Below are positions 1 through 9,500 of a DNA stretch of 14,536 nt, piece after piece. The stretch lies in NCBI GenBank assembly GCA_013365365.1, contig JABVXU010000939.1, positions 1 through 14,536 on the forward strand, read 5' to 3'. Both the position numbers and the translations under genes were made by a program. Below the pieces are notes generated by a model. The model saw only the letters and a list, made by a program, of their open reading frames with translations, searched no databases and had not been told where the DNA came from. This stretch comes from Cruorifilaria tuberocauda. Taxonomy: Eukaryota > Nematoda > Chromadorea > Rhabditida > Onchocercidae. Numbering within the stretch: the first letter of the stretch is position 1; each line of letters starts with the position of its first letter.

Positions 1-1200
1 TATAAAGAAACGAAAATTTCCACTTTCATTTATTTCCTTTTTTTTTCTCTCGAACTTTTCGTCTCCCTTTTGTGATTTTATTTGTAGTAATGAAATTTTC
101 TTTTTGATTGATAATTAAATTTTGAACGAAGTAAAGTTATAGCAATTTAAGTATGTTAGAATATTCGTTTATTTAATTACTATTTAAGAAAAAAATTTTT
201 TTTTGAATAGATAATTTAGCATTATTGTTACGTTGATTTCGAAATGCTATTCTGATTAAGCACGTCTAGACGAAATAGCTAAGAAGCGTTTTATTGAGGC
301 AAAAAGTTGAATTGTGATTTTTAACTTATTAAAAGATTATTGGCTACTGTAGTATTGCTTCCTTCTTTTTTTTTCCTTTGTTAGAATGGAATTTTTTTTC
401 CAAATAAAAAGCGAAAATTATTTGAACAAGAATTTTTTTGCTTTCAATATTGTTACTTTAGGTTTTAAGTATTTAAGTTTAAGTAAAAAAGGAAATAAGT
501 CATAATTGAGTTAAAGTAAGTCATAATTAAGAGTTAGTCAGGTGAAATAAGGATTAAACTTTAGCGAAAGAAGAATTGGATGAAAGAACGAATTATCTAA
601 GTTAGTAAAAATACTTATGGAACTAAAAATAATTTTAGCTTTAAGTTAAAGCTAGAAATTATTTAAATAAATGTAAGGTGGAATTTTCTAAAGAATATTA
701 GATAGTTCCGAATTAAAGAGTAGAATTTAAAATAAAGTATATAAACATTTAAATTGTAGAATATTGGAACTGATGAGGTTGATAAGGAGATGATAAAGTG
801 ATATACTAAGAAGTGTCATAGGTCATTGAAAAGCCGAAAGAAAAATCAATTAGATTAAGGTGATAAGTGATTATGGTGATAATTATTCTTAAGAATTTTA
901 GGTACTAACATTTTCATGAAAGTATTAGCGATTATCATTGTAGTTTACGTAAATAAATATATAAATGGCAAATGCGTTATCAAATTATTATCAAATTCAT
1001 GATAACTAATTTGATATATACCAATCCGAAAATAATGATAATTTTAATTTTAATTACGATTAAATTTTAATTTTCATTAAATTAGTTTGGACAAGTTTTG
1101 AGTTATCAATCTGTATTGTGCACTTCATTTAGTGTCATATAAATTATTGATAAATTAATTTTTAATAATCAATTAATTAATAAAATTAGTTAATTAATTT
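1..1200. other. A+T-rich non-coding DNA, no gene seen
   Basis: I found no long reading frame and no domain match on either strand. A 36-nt stretch at 565-600 has an acceptor-like TTTAG before it and GTTAGT after it and stays open in phase 1, but this is weak. Bases 480-560 hold loose repeats of AAGT and TCATAATT. The stretch could be a long intron of the downstream gene or intergenic. Confidence 0.6.
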
Positions 1201-1454
1201 AACCGCTATTTCTTATAACAATATTCGATATGATTAGCTAATTAATCAATTAAATCTTAACAATTAAACTTGATAAATCAATCAAAATACTGAAAAAACA
1301 AATTAAAATTATCATAAATTAATTAATAATTAATATTACTAACAAAAAAATACAATTACTTAATTAGCTTAACAGTTATTTCTTGTGATAATATTCTATG
1401 TGATCAACAAATTCATTCATTCTTAAGCAATTGATAACTGATAAATCAATCAAA
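1201..1454. repeat. Diverged direct duplication of ~85 bp (offset ~170)
   Basis: Bases 1201-1285 and 1371-1454 share the same order of landmarks: AAC-x-G-TTATTTCTT, then ATAATATTC-x-ATRTGAT, and a closing TGATAAATCAATCAAA. Offsets of 170 at the left and 169 at the right show that few indels have occurred. The spacer is poor sequence rich in AATTAATTAA. No coding potential is seen. Confidence 0.6.
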
Positions 1455-1845
1455 TCAAATATTTGAGGAATCAGAATAATCTCAAAATTAAATTTTCATA
1501 ATTTATTAACGCTGAATTTATTCGCTTTTGTTTGCTTTTTTTTCATGTAAAGCAAGAAGTTAAAAGAAATTCGAAAGGATAGATATTAGATTATTCGAGG
1601 AGAAAAAAAAATTTGTTATATTTGTTGAAACAATAAATTTTGGAAAATTTTTAGCCTAAGAGAATAAGGAAAAAAAGAAAGGAAAAAGCTAAAGAAAAAA
1701 AATAAGTTTGATGGATTTTTTTCTTTTTTTTTTCACTTTTTGTTTTTCTTTTTTAAAATATTTTGCAAAATTATCATTTCAAATATTTTTGAAATTTATT
1801 TTTAAAATAAAAAAAAACTTTTCATTTCTTTACTTTACTTTACTT

Positions 1846-2340
1846 ATATTGACCGATAAAGAGTTATCAACAAAAGTTATACATATATATTGATTGCTAA
1901 CAAATTATCAATAAAAGTTATACTATCAGCAAAAGTTATATATGTTGATTGATAACAAGTTATCCAATAAAAGTTATATATAATTGACCGATAAAAAGTT
2001 ATATAAAGTTATCAACAAAAGTTATATACATATTGATTGATAATAAGTTATCAATAAAGCTGATCGTATTAAATATATATACATATTGATTGATATATAT
2101 ACATATTGATTAATATATGTACAAATTGATTGATAAGAAGTTATCAATAAAGCTAATCGTATTAAATATATATACATATTGATTGATATATATACATATT
2201 GATTGATTACAAGTTATCAATAAAGCTGATCGTATTAAATATATATACATATTGATTGATATATATCATATTGATTAATATATGTACATATTGATTGATT
2301 ACAAGTTATCAATAAAGCTAATCGTATTAAATATATATAT
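1846..2340. repeat. Minisatellite with internal palindromes (GTTATCAA family)
   Basis: The array starts with short units (TTATCAACAAAAGTTATA and variants) and passes into long ones of the form AAGTTATCAATAAAGCTRAT plus CGTATTAAATATATATACATATTGATTGATATATA. Long-unit starts are at 2045, 2138, 2211 and 2303, so spacings are 93, 73 and 92. The short spacing lacks one ~20-bp ATTGATTAATATATGTACA block, which shows a higher-order unit. TTGATAACAAGTTATC(C)AA at ~1949 is a near-perfect palindrome, and degenerate copies recur through the array. Confidence 0.8.
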
Positions 2341-2494
2341 TTAATTGGAAGGAAGAGATGAATGATCAAAATATATTTGCATAAGACATATCTATTTTGT
2401 TGTTGTGTAAATGTAAGTTTGATTAGTAATAGAGGTTTAATAAACCTTATCTAAGATTATTCCACTTATTGGAAGTTATTCGTATTGTTGTTAT

Positions 2495-2520
2495 CATCAT
2501 CATTATTATTATTATTATTT
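2495..2520. repeat. (ATC/ATT)n trinucleotide tract
   Basis: A run of ATC repeats passes into ATT repeats. Read as + strand codons it gives a poly-isoleucine run inside a 64-codon open frame. That frame has no other protein character (low complexity, ends in Thr/Ala repeats), so I treat it as a microsatellite and not a gene. Confidence 0.75.
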
Positions 2521-2835
2521 TGCATTATCACTATTCATCATCTTTTCTATCTTATTCAAGTATGATTGAAAGTTCTATATGCCATATTAAATTTTTTGAG
2601 AAAATTAAATTATATCAAACAACAACAACAACTGCTACTACTGCTGCTTTTATTATTAGCTGAAAATTAAATCATTGAAATGTTTTAGTGATTCGAAAAT
2701 GATAAGGAAATGATTTTGTCTTTTCGCAATTACTCCCAAATATTATCATTATTGATTTTAATAAAATAATAACGAAATTTGTTTAAATTTTATAGATTTA
2801 CTTCATCTATCAATTATTTGTGCGTAGTTTTAATA

Positions 2836-3064
2836 ATTAATAGGAAATGATAATTAATAATTAATAATAACAATACTAATAAGAGTAACAATGATAATAG
2901 TAATAACAATGATAATGATATTGATAATAACAATACTAATAAAAGTAATATAATAATAATAATGATGATGATAATGATATTGATAATAACAATACTAATA
3001 AAAGTAATAATGATAATAATAATAATAATGATGATGATATTGATAATAATAATAATAATAATAA
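2836..3064. repeat. AAT/GAT trinucleotide array with a ~39-bp superunit
   Basis: Imperfect AAT, GAT and AAC triplets are organised into a longer unit. GATAATGATATTGATAATAA followed by CAATACTAATAAAAGTAAT appears at about 2911-2949 and again at 2970-3008, and a partial copy starts near 2862. The end of the array (about 3009-3064) is purer AAT. Confidence 0.75.
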
Positions 3065-3234
3065 TCAGTCGTTACGTTATACTAAAGAAAGCGATAAAAA
3101 TTTTGTAATTCAATCACAATTACATCTGTTTGATGAGTTCAACATTTGTTAAAGTTAAAAAATTACTGTATATTTAAAGTAATATATTAGTAAATATTAT
3201 ATATTAGTATCAAAAGTTTACATTTTTATTAGAA

Positions 3235-3312
3235 ATTATTATTGTTATTATTACTGTCATTATTATCATTGTCATTATTATCATTAGTATTATCACTATT
3301 ATTATCACTACT
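3235..3312. repeat. (TTA)n/(TCA)n trinucleotide array
   Basis: ATT, ATC and ACT triplets repeat for about 75 bases. On the + strand this is the complement-type version of the AAT arrays on either side (2836-3064 and 3826-4185), so it can pair with them as an inverted repeat. Confidence 0.7.
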
Positions 3313-3589
3313 ATTACTCTGTTATCTATCGTATCAGTTTTGCGCCTTTTTGTTACTGTTAGAGAATACTATAAAATAATATTACAGTAATTTTTTTTTG
3401 CTAAAATTTTCAAACTTTTTCTTTCACGAATCAATTTTTTCAATTTTTTTTATTCAAAATTAAAAAAGTTAAATATTGGATAAAATTTATTATCAACATT
3501 ATCAGTTAAGTGTGTCACATGCTCAATAAGCTTTCATGTTCAGTTACAAATATGAAAATTTACTCTAATGCACTTAGTCTTTTCTTCAG

Positions 3590-3634
3590 GTGCTAAGTCA
3601 ATTAACAAAGCTATTCCTTATGGATGACCAACAG
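3590..3634 (+). CDS. Candidate 45-nt micro-exon (phase 0-0)
   Basis: The stretch is bounded by a textbook acceptor (TCTTTTCTTCAG) and donor (CAG/GTAAGC) in otherwise low-complexity DNA. Its length is exactly 15 codons, and only the phase-0 frame is free of stops: VLSQLTKLFLMDDQQ. The other two frames contain TAA or TGA. It matches no domain I know, and its phase does not join directly to the phase-1 start at 6371, so another exon would have to lie between, or it belongs to another transcript. It could also be chance. Confidence 0.3.
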
Positions 3635-3825
3635 GTAAGCCCTTTCTATAATTAAATGTGTCATAGGTTAATGAAGCCGAAAAAGACGGAAATGATTAGC
3701 ATTGGTGGGATTGAATGAATTGATTTTGTAGTGTTAGTGCAGTAGTCTTATCGATATTACCTTTATTTTATTGATTACCTCATTTATTTATACATTTATT
3801 TATACATTTACTTTCCACAGTGTTT

Positions 3826-3994
3826 TCAATAATAATAATAATGATAATAATAAGTAATAATTAAGAATAAAAAATAGTACTAATGGCGACAATAATAGTA
3901 ATAATAATAGTAGTAATGATAATCAATAATATTATTAATAATAATAATAGCAATAATAGTTGTAATGGTAATTAATAATAGTAATAATTATAAT

Positions 3995-4033
<39 letters not shown>

Positions 4034-4185
4034 TAATCAAGAATAATAGTAATGATAGCAATAATAGAAATAATAGTAATAAAATGGTAATTAACAATAA
4101 TAATAATAATTAATGATGATAATAATAATAATAATAGTAATAATAACAGTAGTTATGATAATGATGAGAATACTAGTGTCAGTGT
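3826..4185. repeat. Long (AAT)n/(AGT)n microsatellite region
   Basis: About 360 bases of AAT triplets are interrupted by AGT, GAT and ATTAAT. The purest part is 3998-4030. Strand asymmetry is marked, with almost no C on the + strand. There is no coding potential beyond repeat-encoded Asn/Ile. Confidence 0.85.
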
Positions 4186-5517
4186 TAATAATAAATCTCT
4201 TGCTTACATAGTTACTTCGAATACAATTACCTCGCAAATTTTAATTTCAAAAGGAAAAACTTGTAAGAAAAATTAATTATTTACAAATTTATCTAAAAAT
4301 TTATCTTTTTTAAATTTATCTTTTTTTCATACATTTACGATTTGTTAGTTTTTTTTATTTTCAAAAATTATTTCAAATAATGATTATTTTCCTTACACCG
4401 AATCGTGATAAATAGGTAAAACGAGTTAAAAATTAAGAAAGTTACTTGAAGAAAATTACTTACTATCGATATTTAAAAATTAAGTTACTCAAAGAAAGTT
4501 ACTTATTATCAATACCTGTGCAATAAAATAAGATTATTTTAGAAAATAAATCAAAGAAGAAAAAAACAAAATCTTGTCGATGTTTTGTTTATGAATGAAA
4601 ATCGTTGTAAATAATCATCATTGTTTACAGCAGCAAAAAAAAAAATGGTCAATTAGATTATTCAGTACCATTTACTAAATTATTTGGTACCATCTGCTAA
4701 ATTCCACTAAATTGGAATGTTTTATTTGAAATTTAATGTTTTGGTTGGTTTGCTAAAGTTGGGGTTTTATTAAAGTTAAAGCAGTTAAAGTAGTAAAAGT
4801 TAAGAACGGAAAAAAGAAAGAAGTGTGAAAAAGAAAGAGAAAGATTTAAAATAATTTGATAAAAAAAAACTTTTTTCCTTTGCTCCTTCGAACTTATCCT
4901 TTTATTCAAACTTTTTTCACTCCATTTTTGGTTGCTTTATTTAACTGAAATGCTTGTGAGCTTTTTCTTTTACTAGTTAAATATTAAATTAATATTTGAA
5001 AAGTATAACTTAACGATTTTTAATTTTCTTTTTTTTTTTTCAAATCTCCCATTTATTGGATAGCAATAACGATAAACATTCCTGCAAGCAACTAAATTTA
5101 GGCCTTAACCGGAAATTTGTTATGAAAATTTTCTCGCAATGAAAATATATGCTAATTCTATTTACGATCAACCGGGATTTCGTGGCTACTTGTTAAAAAG
5201 TCAACTGATCTGTTGAATTTTTAGTTTTAAAAAACTTTTTCATTTTTTTGAATGATACGAATTATTACGCATATATCATCAAATTTGTAATATTTTTCAA
5301 GCGATACTGATTGTAGCTTTTAAATTTCAAATATTTCCGGTTAAGAAATTTAAATTTATAATTTGAATTTGAAAAATTATTTCTCAAAATTTGAAAATGC
5401 GACAATTTATAATAATTGAAAGAAATAATTATTTATACATTTGTATTTGATTTCGCTTTATATAAAAAAATTCATTTCATTCTTTTCCTTTTTTTGATAG
5501 CTTTTTAATAATTAATT
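4186..5517. other. A+T-rich non-coding DNA, one less A+T-rich island
   Basis: No domain-bearing frame is seen on either strand. The segment 5060-5220 is visibly richer in G and C than its surroundings and holds a 25-codon ATG-to-TGA frame (5140-5217, MKIYANSIYDQPGFRGYLLK...). It has no acceptor in phase and no recognised similarity. It may be a conserved element or an old exon remnant. Confidence 0.4.
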
Positions 5518-5800
5518 TGCATGAAAGTATAAGTATTTACATAAAAGTAATTATTATTGTAAAAAGTATTTATAGCAAAAAGATATCAAAGTATAATTAT
5601 TTGTATGGAAGTATTTATGGTAAAAAGGATAAGTATTTATAGTAAAAAGTTTTTATATGAAAATATAAGTATGTAAGTATTTGTAGTGAAAAATATTTAT
5701 ATGTAAGCATTTACAGTAAAAAGTACCGTATATGAAATTGTCAGTATTTACAGCAAAGTATTTAATAGTAAAAAGTATTCCTATGAACGTAAAAATATTT
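5518..5800. repeat. Degenerate tandem array of TATTTAtaGTAAAAAGT
   Basis: At least eight imperfect copies of (A)AGTATTTA(T/C)AG(T/C)(A)AAAAGT, some followed by TATATGAAA, lie head to tail. Unit length varies from about 19 to 40 bases. It is not coding. Confidence 0.7.
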
Positions 5801-6370
5801 TAGTTAAATTAAAAAAGTTATTTCAAATTTTAGAAAAACCGATAGTAATAAAATGCGATGAAACAAAATTTCAACAATTTCATTACAATTCTTTTTTCAT
5901 TACTCAATGTATTTCATTGGCTATCAGAAATTATCGCACAGGAAGGTATCATTTGATTTCTTTTCCTTTTTTTTCATTCCTAAATTTCTAATTTCATTTT
6001 TTTAAATCTTTCTTACAGCTTTTTTTCTCCTTTAAACTTAATAACAGTTTTACTTTTTTAACTTTCTAACTTATAAAATTTCTCTCCGATAATAAAATTT
6101 TACCGAATATTAGAAATTTTGAAAGTTCAAAAAAAGAAAATTAGTAGCTAATTAGCACTTTAAAATTTTATCAAATATTAGAAAATTTGAAAATTAAACT
6201 AATTAGCAACAATTTAAAATTATTAATTTAATTTTGTAAATTCGATAGCAAGATAGAAATTTTTTGTAAAATTAGCAAAATTTATTTTGAATTATGATTA
6301 ATTTAAAAGGAAAAAATAAACGATATAAATTTGAAAGAAAAATGAAAAGATTTTTTTTTTTGTCATCAAG
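5801..6370. other. Non-coding sequence upstream of first FN3 exon
   Basis: This is A+T-rich sequence with a duplicated element: TTTTACCGAATATTAGAAATTT (about 6099-6120) is echoed by TTTTATCAAATATTAGAAAATT (about 6167-6188). A T-run leads to the exon acceptor at 6370. No start codon context, signal peptide or exon was found, so it is best read as the 3' part of a long intron. Confidence 0.5.
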
Positions 6371-6568
6371 AATGGCGAGTTCCGGATATGCCGGAAAATG
6401 TTCACTGGAAAACGGATGATAGTAGTGTAACATTATGGTGGGATCCACCATCAACAGCTGATGAAATTTTGGTTCGTGGTTATACGATAGCATACGGTAT
6501 TGGAACACCAAATCGACGTATAATCATCGAAGGAGCTAATACTAATGCTTTCACAATTAATAAACTTA
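6371..6568 (+). CDS. Exon 1 in window: first half of DCC FN3-4-like domain
   Basis: The reading frame runs WRVPDMPENVHWKTDDSS and then VTLWWDPP, VRGYTIAYGIGTPNRR and INKL. The strand-B tryptophan, WDPP and RGY-x-I-x-YG-x-G-x-P are hallmarks of DCC/neogenin FN3-4. The acceptor is the T-run ending TCATCAAG at 6370; a second AG at 6379 would also keep phase 1 and remove three residues. The exon must end at 6568 before GTTAGA, because reading on gives a TAG four bases later. The ATG at 6388 is an internal methionine (VPDMPENV) and not a start, since the frame and homology extend upstream of it. Confidence 0.88.
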
Positions 6569-9500
6569 GTTAGAAATAATTAAAATTTATTAAATTTTCC
6601 TCTTCAATATTTAATACGAATTATCGATTGATCGATTTATTTAAAAGTAGAAAAATATGAATGTAAATGCTTAATTTCTTATTTTTATTGATAAAAATTA
6701 TATTTAAATGAAAATTTTTAATTAAATTCAGACATTTTTTTAAAAAATGAATTAAAATTAAATTCTTTCTAAATTTTGTGTTCAATTATTGTAATTATAG
6801 AAATTGATTTTAATATTTAAATTCTTTTCCAGAATCGAACACAACTTACGTTTTTGCATTGACAGCGTATAATGAAGCGGATGGTGAAGATTCTGAAAAA
6901 TTCCTTTTCACCGCTACTACCGGAATCGGAAAAAGTTCAGGTAAAAGGCTGAATGTATGCAAATAGCGATTTCCGGATAACTTTTAAATTAAAACGGTAG
7001 AAAATTGACTTTTCATCGAATTTAAATTCAAAAAATATGAACCAATTGAAGTTTCTAAAAATTTTCCTGGATAAAAATGTTAATTATTGTATAAAATTGT
7101 ATTTGCCAAATTAATAAGTATAACTATTACTTTAGTTAATTAATGAGTATTATATAAAATAATTAATTAGCCTAGAAAATTTGATGAATTTTAATTAACC
7201 ATGAAACATTTTAATTAAGCTATTAGCTCTTCTAATTCATCATTTTATTGATAAATAAATACAACTATTACTTAGTTACTTATATTACATAAGTATTATA
7301 TGGGATAATTATACTTTTAAGTAATTACTTTGCTTTTTCGTTAGCACCTGTAAAGCAATGAGAATTGCTAAGCTGTTGTATCGTTTTATTAATTTCATAA
7401 AAGTGAATTCAATAAAAAGTTTTAATAACAATGGAATTAAAAAAGCGAGTAAATAAATTTCAGATGAACAATTAATCAATTTGCAAACACCAATGAATCT
7501 TCAAGTAAAATCCATTTCACCAACTGAAATTACAATACAATGGACGGATCCAAATATTGATATTTATTACAATCATCAATCTGAAACAATCAAATCATTA
7601 TTTCAAAGACGAAAATATGTAATACAGTATGTAATTGATTTATTTCTCAAGAAATTTAAATTCGACTAATTCTTAATAAATGTTAATAGTTATCATGCAA
7701 AATGAAAAATCACACTGATTGCGATTAATTAGCTAATTTTAGATAGATGCCATGAAAAATTAGTATTAACATTTTTTAAGAATCTTGAAAACATGAAAAA
7801 TTACGAAATAATTCGAATTTTAACTTAAATTACAGTTCAAATTATTCTAATGTCATAATAAATACTTGTATAATAATTACAACAGAAAATCACGATTTAA
7901 TCATATTTAGTAATAAAAATAATTTATTCAATATAGAACTTTATTTTCAATTTCAATTTAAATCGATTTTTACCGTATGATTTTTACCGTATGCTTGATA
8001 CTGTAACGTACAGTAATCTTTACTGTTCGTTTCAGATACGGTGAATATCAATCATTAAATTTGGAAAAAGTAACAACAACAGTACCATATGTGCTTCTTA
8101 ATAATTTGCAACCAGCAACAGACTATGAAATTATCGTAAAAGTAGTCATGCCAAATGGAATCGAATCAGCATGGACGAGTAAGGCAGTTATTCGAACACC
8201 ATCGAGTGGTAAATAATTTTTATTAAATTTTTGTACTTTTAAAATTTCGAAAATTTTTTGAAATATTCAATAACACTGAGAGAAAAATTTTAAATTTAAG
8301 TGAAAGCAATGAAAGGATTAGAGTTATTTGAACTTCGATTCGATTTTGAGCAATCAGAAAAGTGTTTTTTCTATTCCGACCCATCAGCTCCACTTCAATG
8401 GAAAATAATTGATAGAAAAAGTGATAGTAAATTTAAAAATCGATTGGGTAAGTAATTTATTTTTATTAAATTTATGGTTAAATAAAAAAAAACTGGTTAG
8501 TTAAATTGAGTAATTGAATTAAGATTAAAATTACGAGTCATGAATTAAGATTAAAATTATGAATTATGTTTAATATAGTTAGATAGATTACAAGTTATGA
8601 TTGATATCATAGGACCTAAAATGAAATGATTGATAATTTGAAGTATCAGAATTAAATTATTTTTCTTCTAAAATTAAGCTTCTAAAATGAAATGAGCAAA
8701 TAAAATGTGTGTAAGTGAAAAATGACTGATAATGATAGGGAGGAGTTTAATTTCAATGATAATTTAATAATAATTTTTAATGGCATTTTAATGATAATGA
8801 TAGTGTGATAATGATAATAATTTTGACAGTAGTAAATTTTAGTAATACTTAATTATTTTACATAATTGTAATATTGCAATGAAAGTATGCAATATTTATT
8901 ATTTAATATGAAATTTAAAATTCGGTTTGAAAATTATCCTGAAAACTTTGCAGCAAAACATTTTGTAAGCTTACAATCAACGATATTCGATGAGAATTAC
9001 GGTCAACTGATATCATCACTAATCAATCTTAGTGATAATAATTATTGTCTAAGCATGTGGATTTATGTTCGACAATTTAGCAAGGGTTACCAGGATTAAC
9101 TTTTTTTTTTTAATTAATTAAAATATTTTAAATTAGTTAAATCTTTAAAAAGATAAAAATTGATTTTTAAAAAAATTAAATTAATTTTTAAAAGATTGAA
9201 TATGTTATAAGATATGTTATATTTATTATCATGATTATATTATTACTATGTATTATGTTTCACTATTACTTTATTAAATTTAATATATTTCAGCATTAAA
9301 TTGTTAGCTTGAAAAAATGAAAGTAAATAGTTATTTAATATAATTATTTTTTTTTAAATCGAATTGAAATATTTCGTTCTTTTTGAACATTTAATTTCTT
9401 GATTAATTTGAAACATTTCTTTAATTACTTAAATTTAATTACTTACTCAAATTAAATCACTTAAATTGCTGCTTCTGTTAATTTCATGCTAATGCATGCT

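Noticed and set aside
261..314. Short open stretch ARLDEIAKKRFIEAKS
   Set aside because: The phase is wrong for its only nearby AG, there is no good donor, and a stop follows at once.
1708..1893. 61-codon Phe/Lys-rich frame
   Set aside because: It is T-run and A-run translation, with no motif, splice support or codon character.
2469..2663. 64-codon frame with poly-Ile and Thr/Ala repeats
   Set aside because: It spans a microsatellite, and its apparent hydrophobic segment is the (ATC/ATT) run.
6388..6390. ATG as gene start
   Set aside because: The frame and the FN3 strand VPDMPENV extend upstream, and no signal peptide follows.
6272..6511. 79-codon minus-strand frame
   Set aside because: It is antisense to the FN3 exon, whose + strand product has a clear domain match.
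8887..8953. Open residues before exon 6 (MQYLLFNMKFKIRF...)
   Set aside because: No acceptor gives the needed phase before 8953, and the MAM alignment begins at AKHF.
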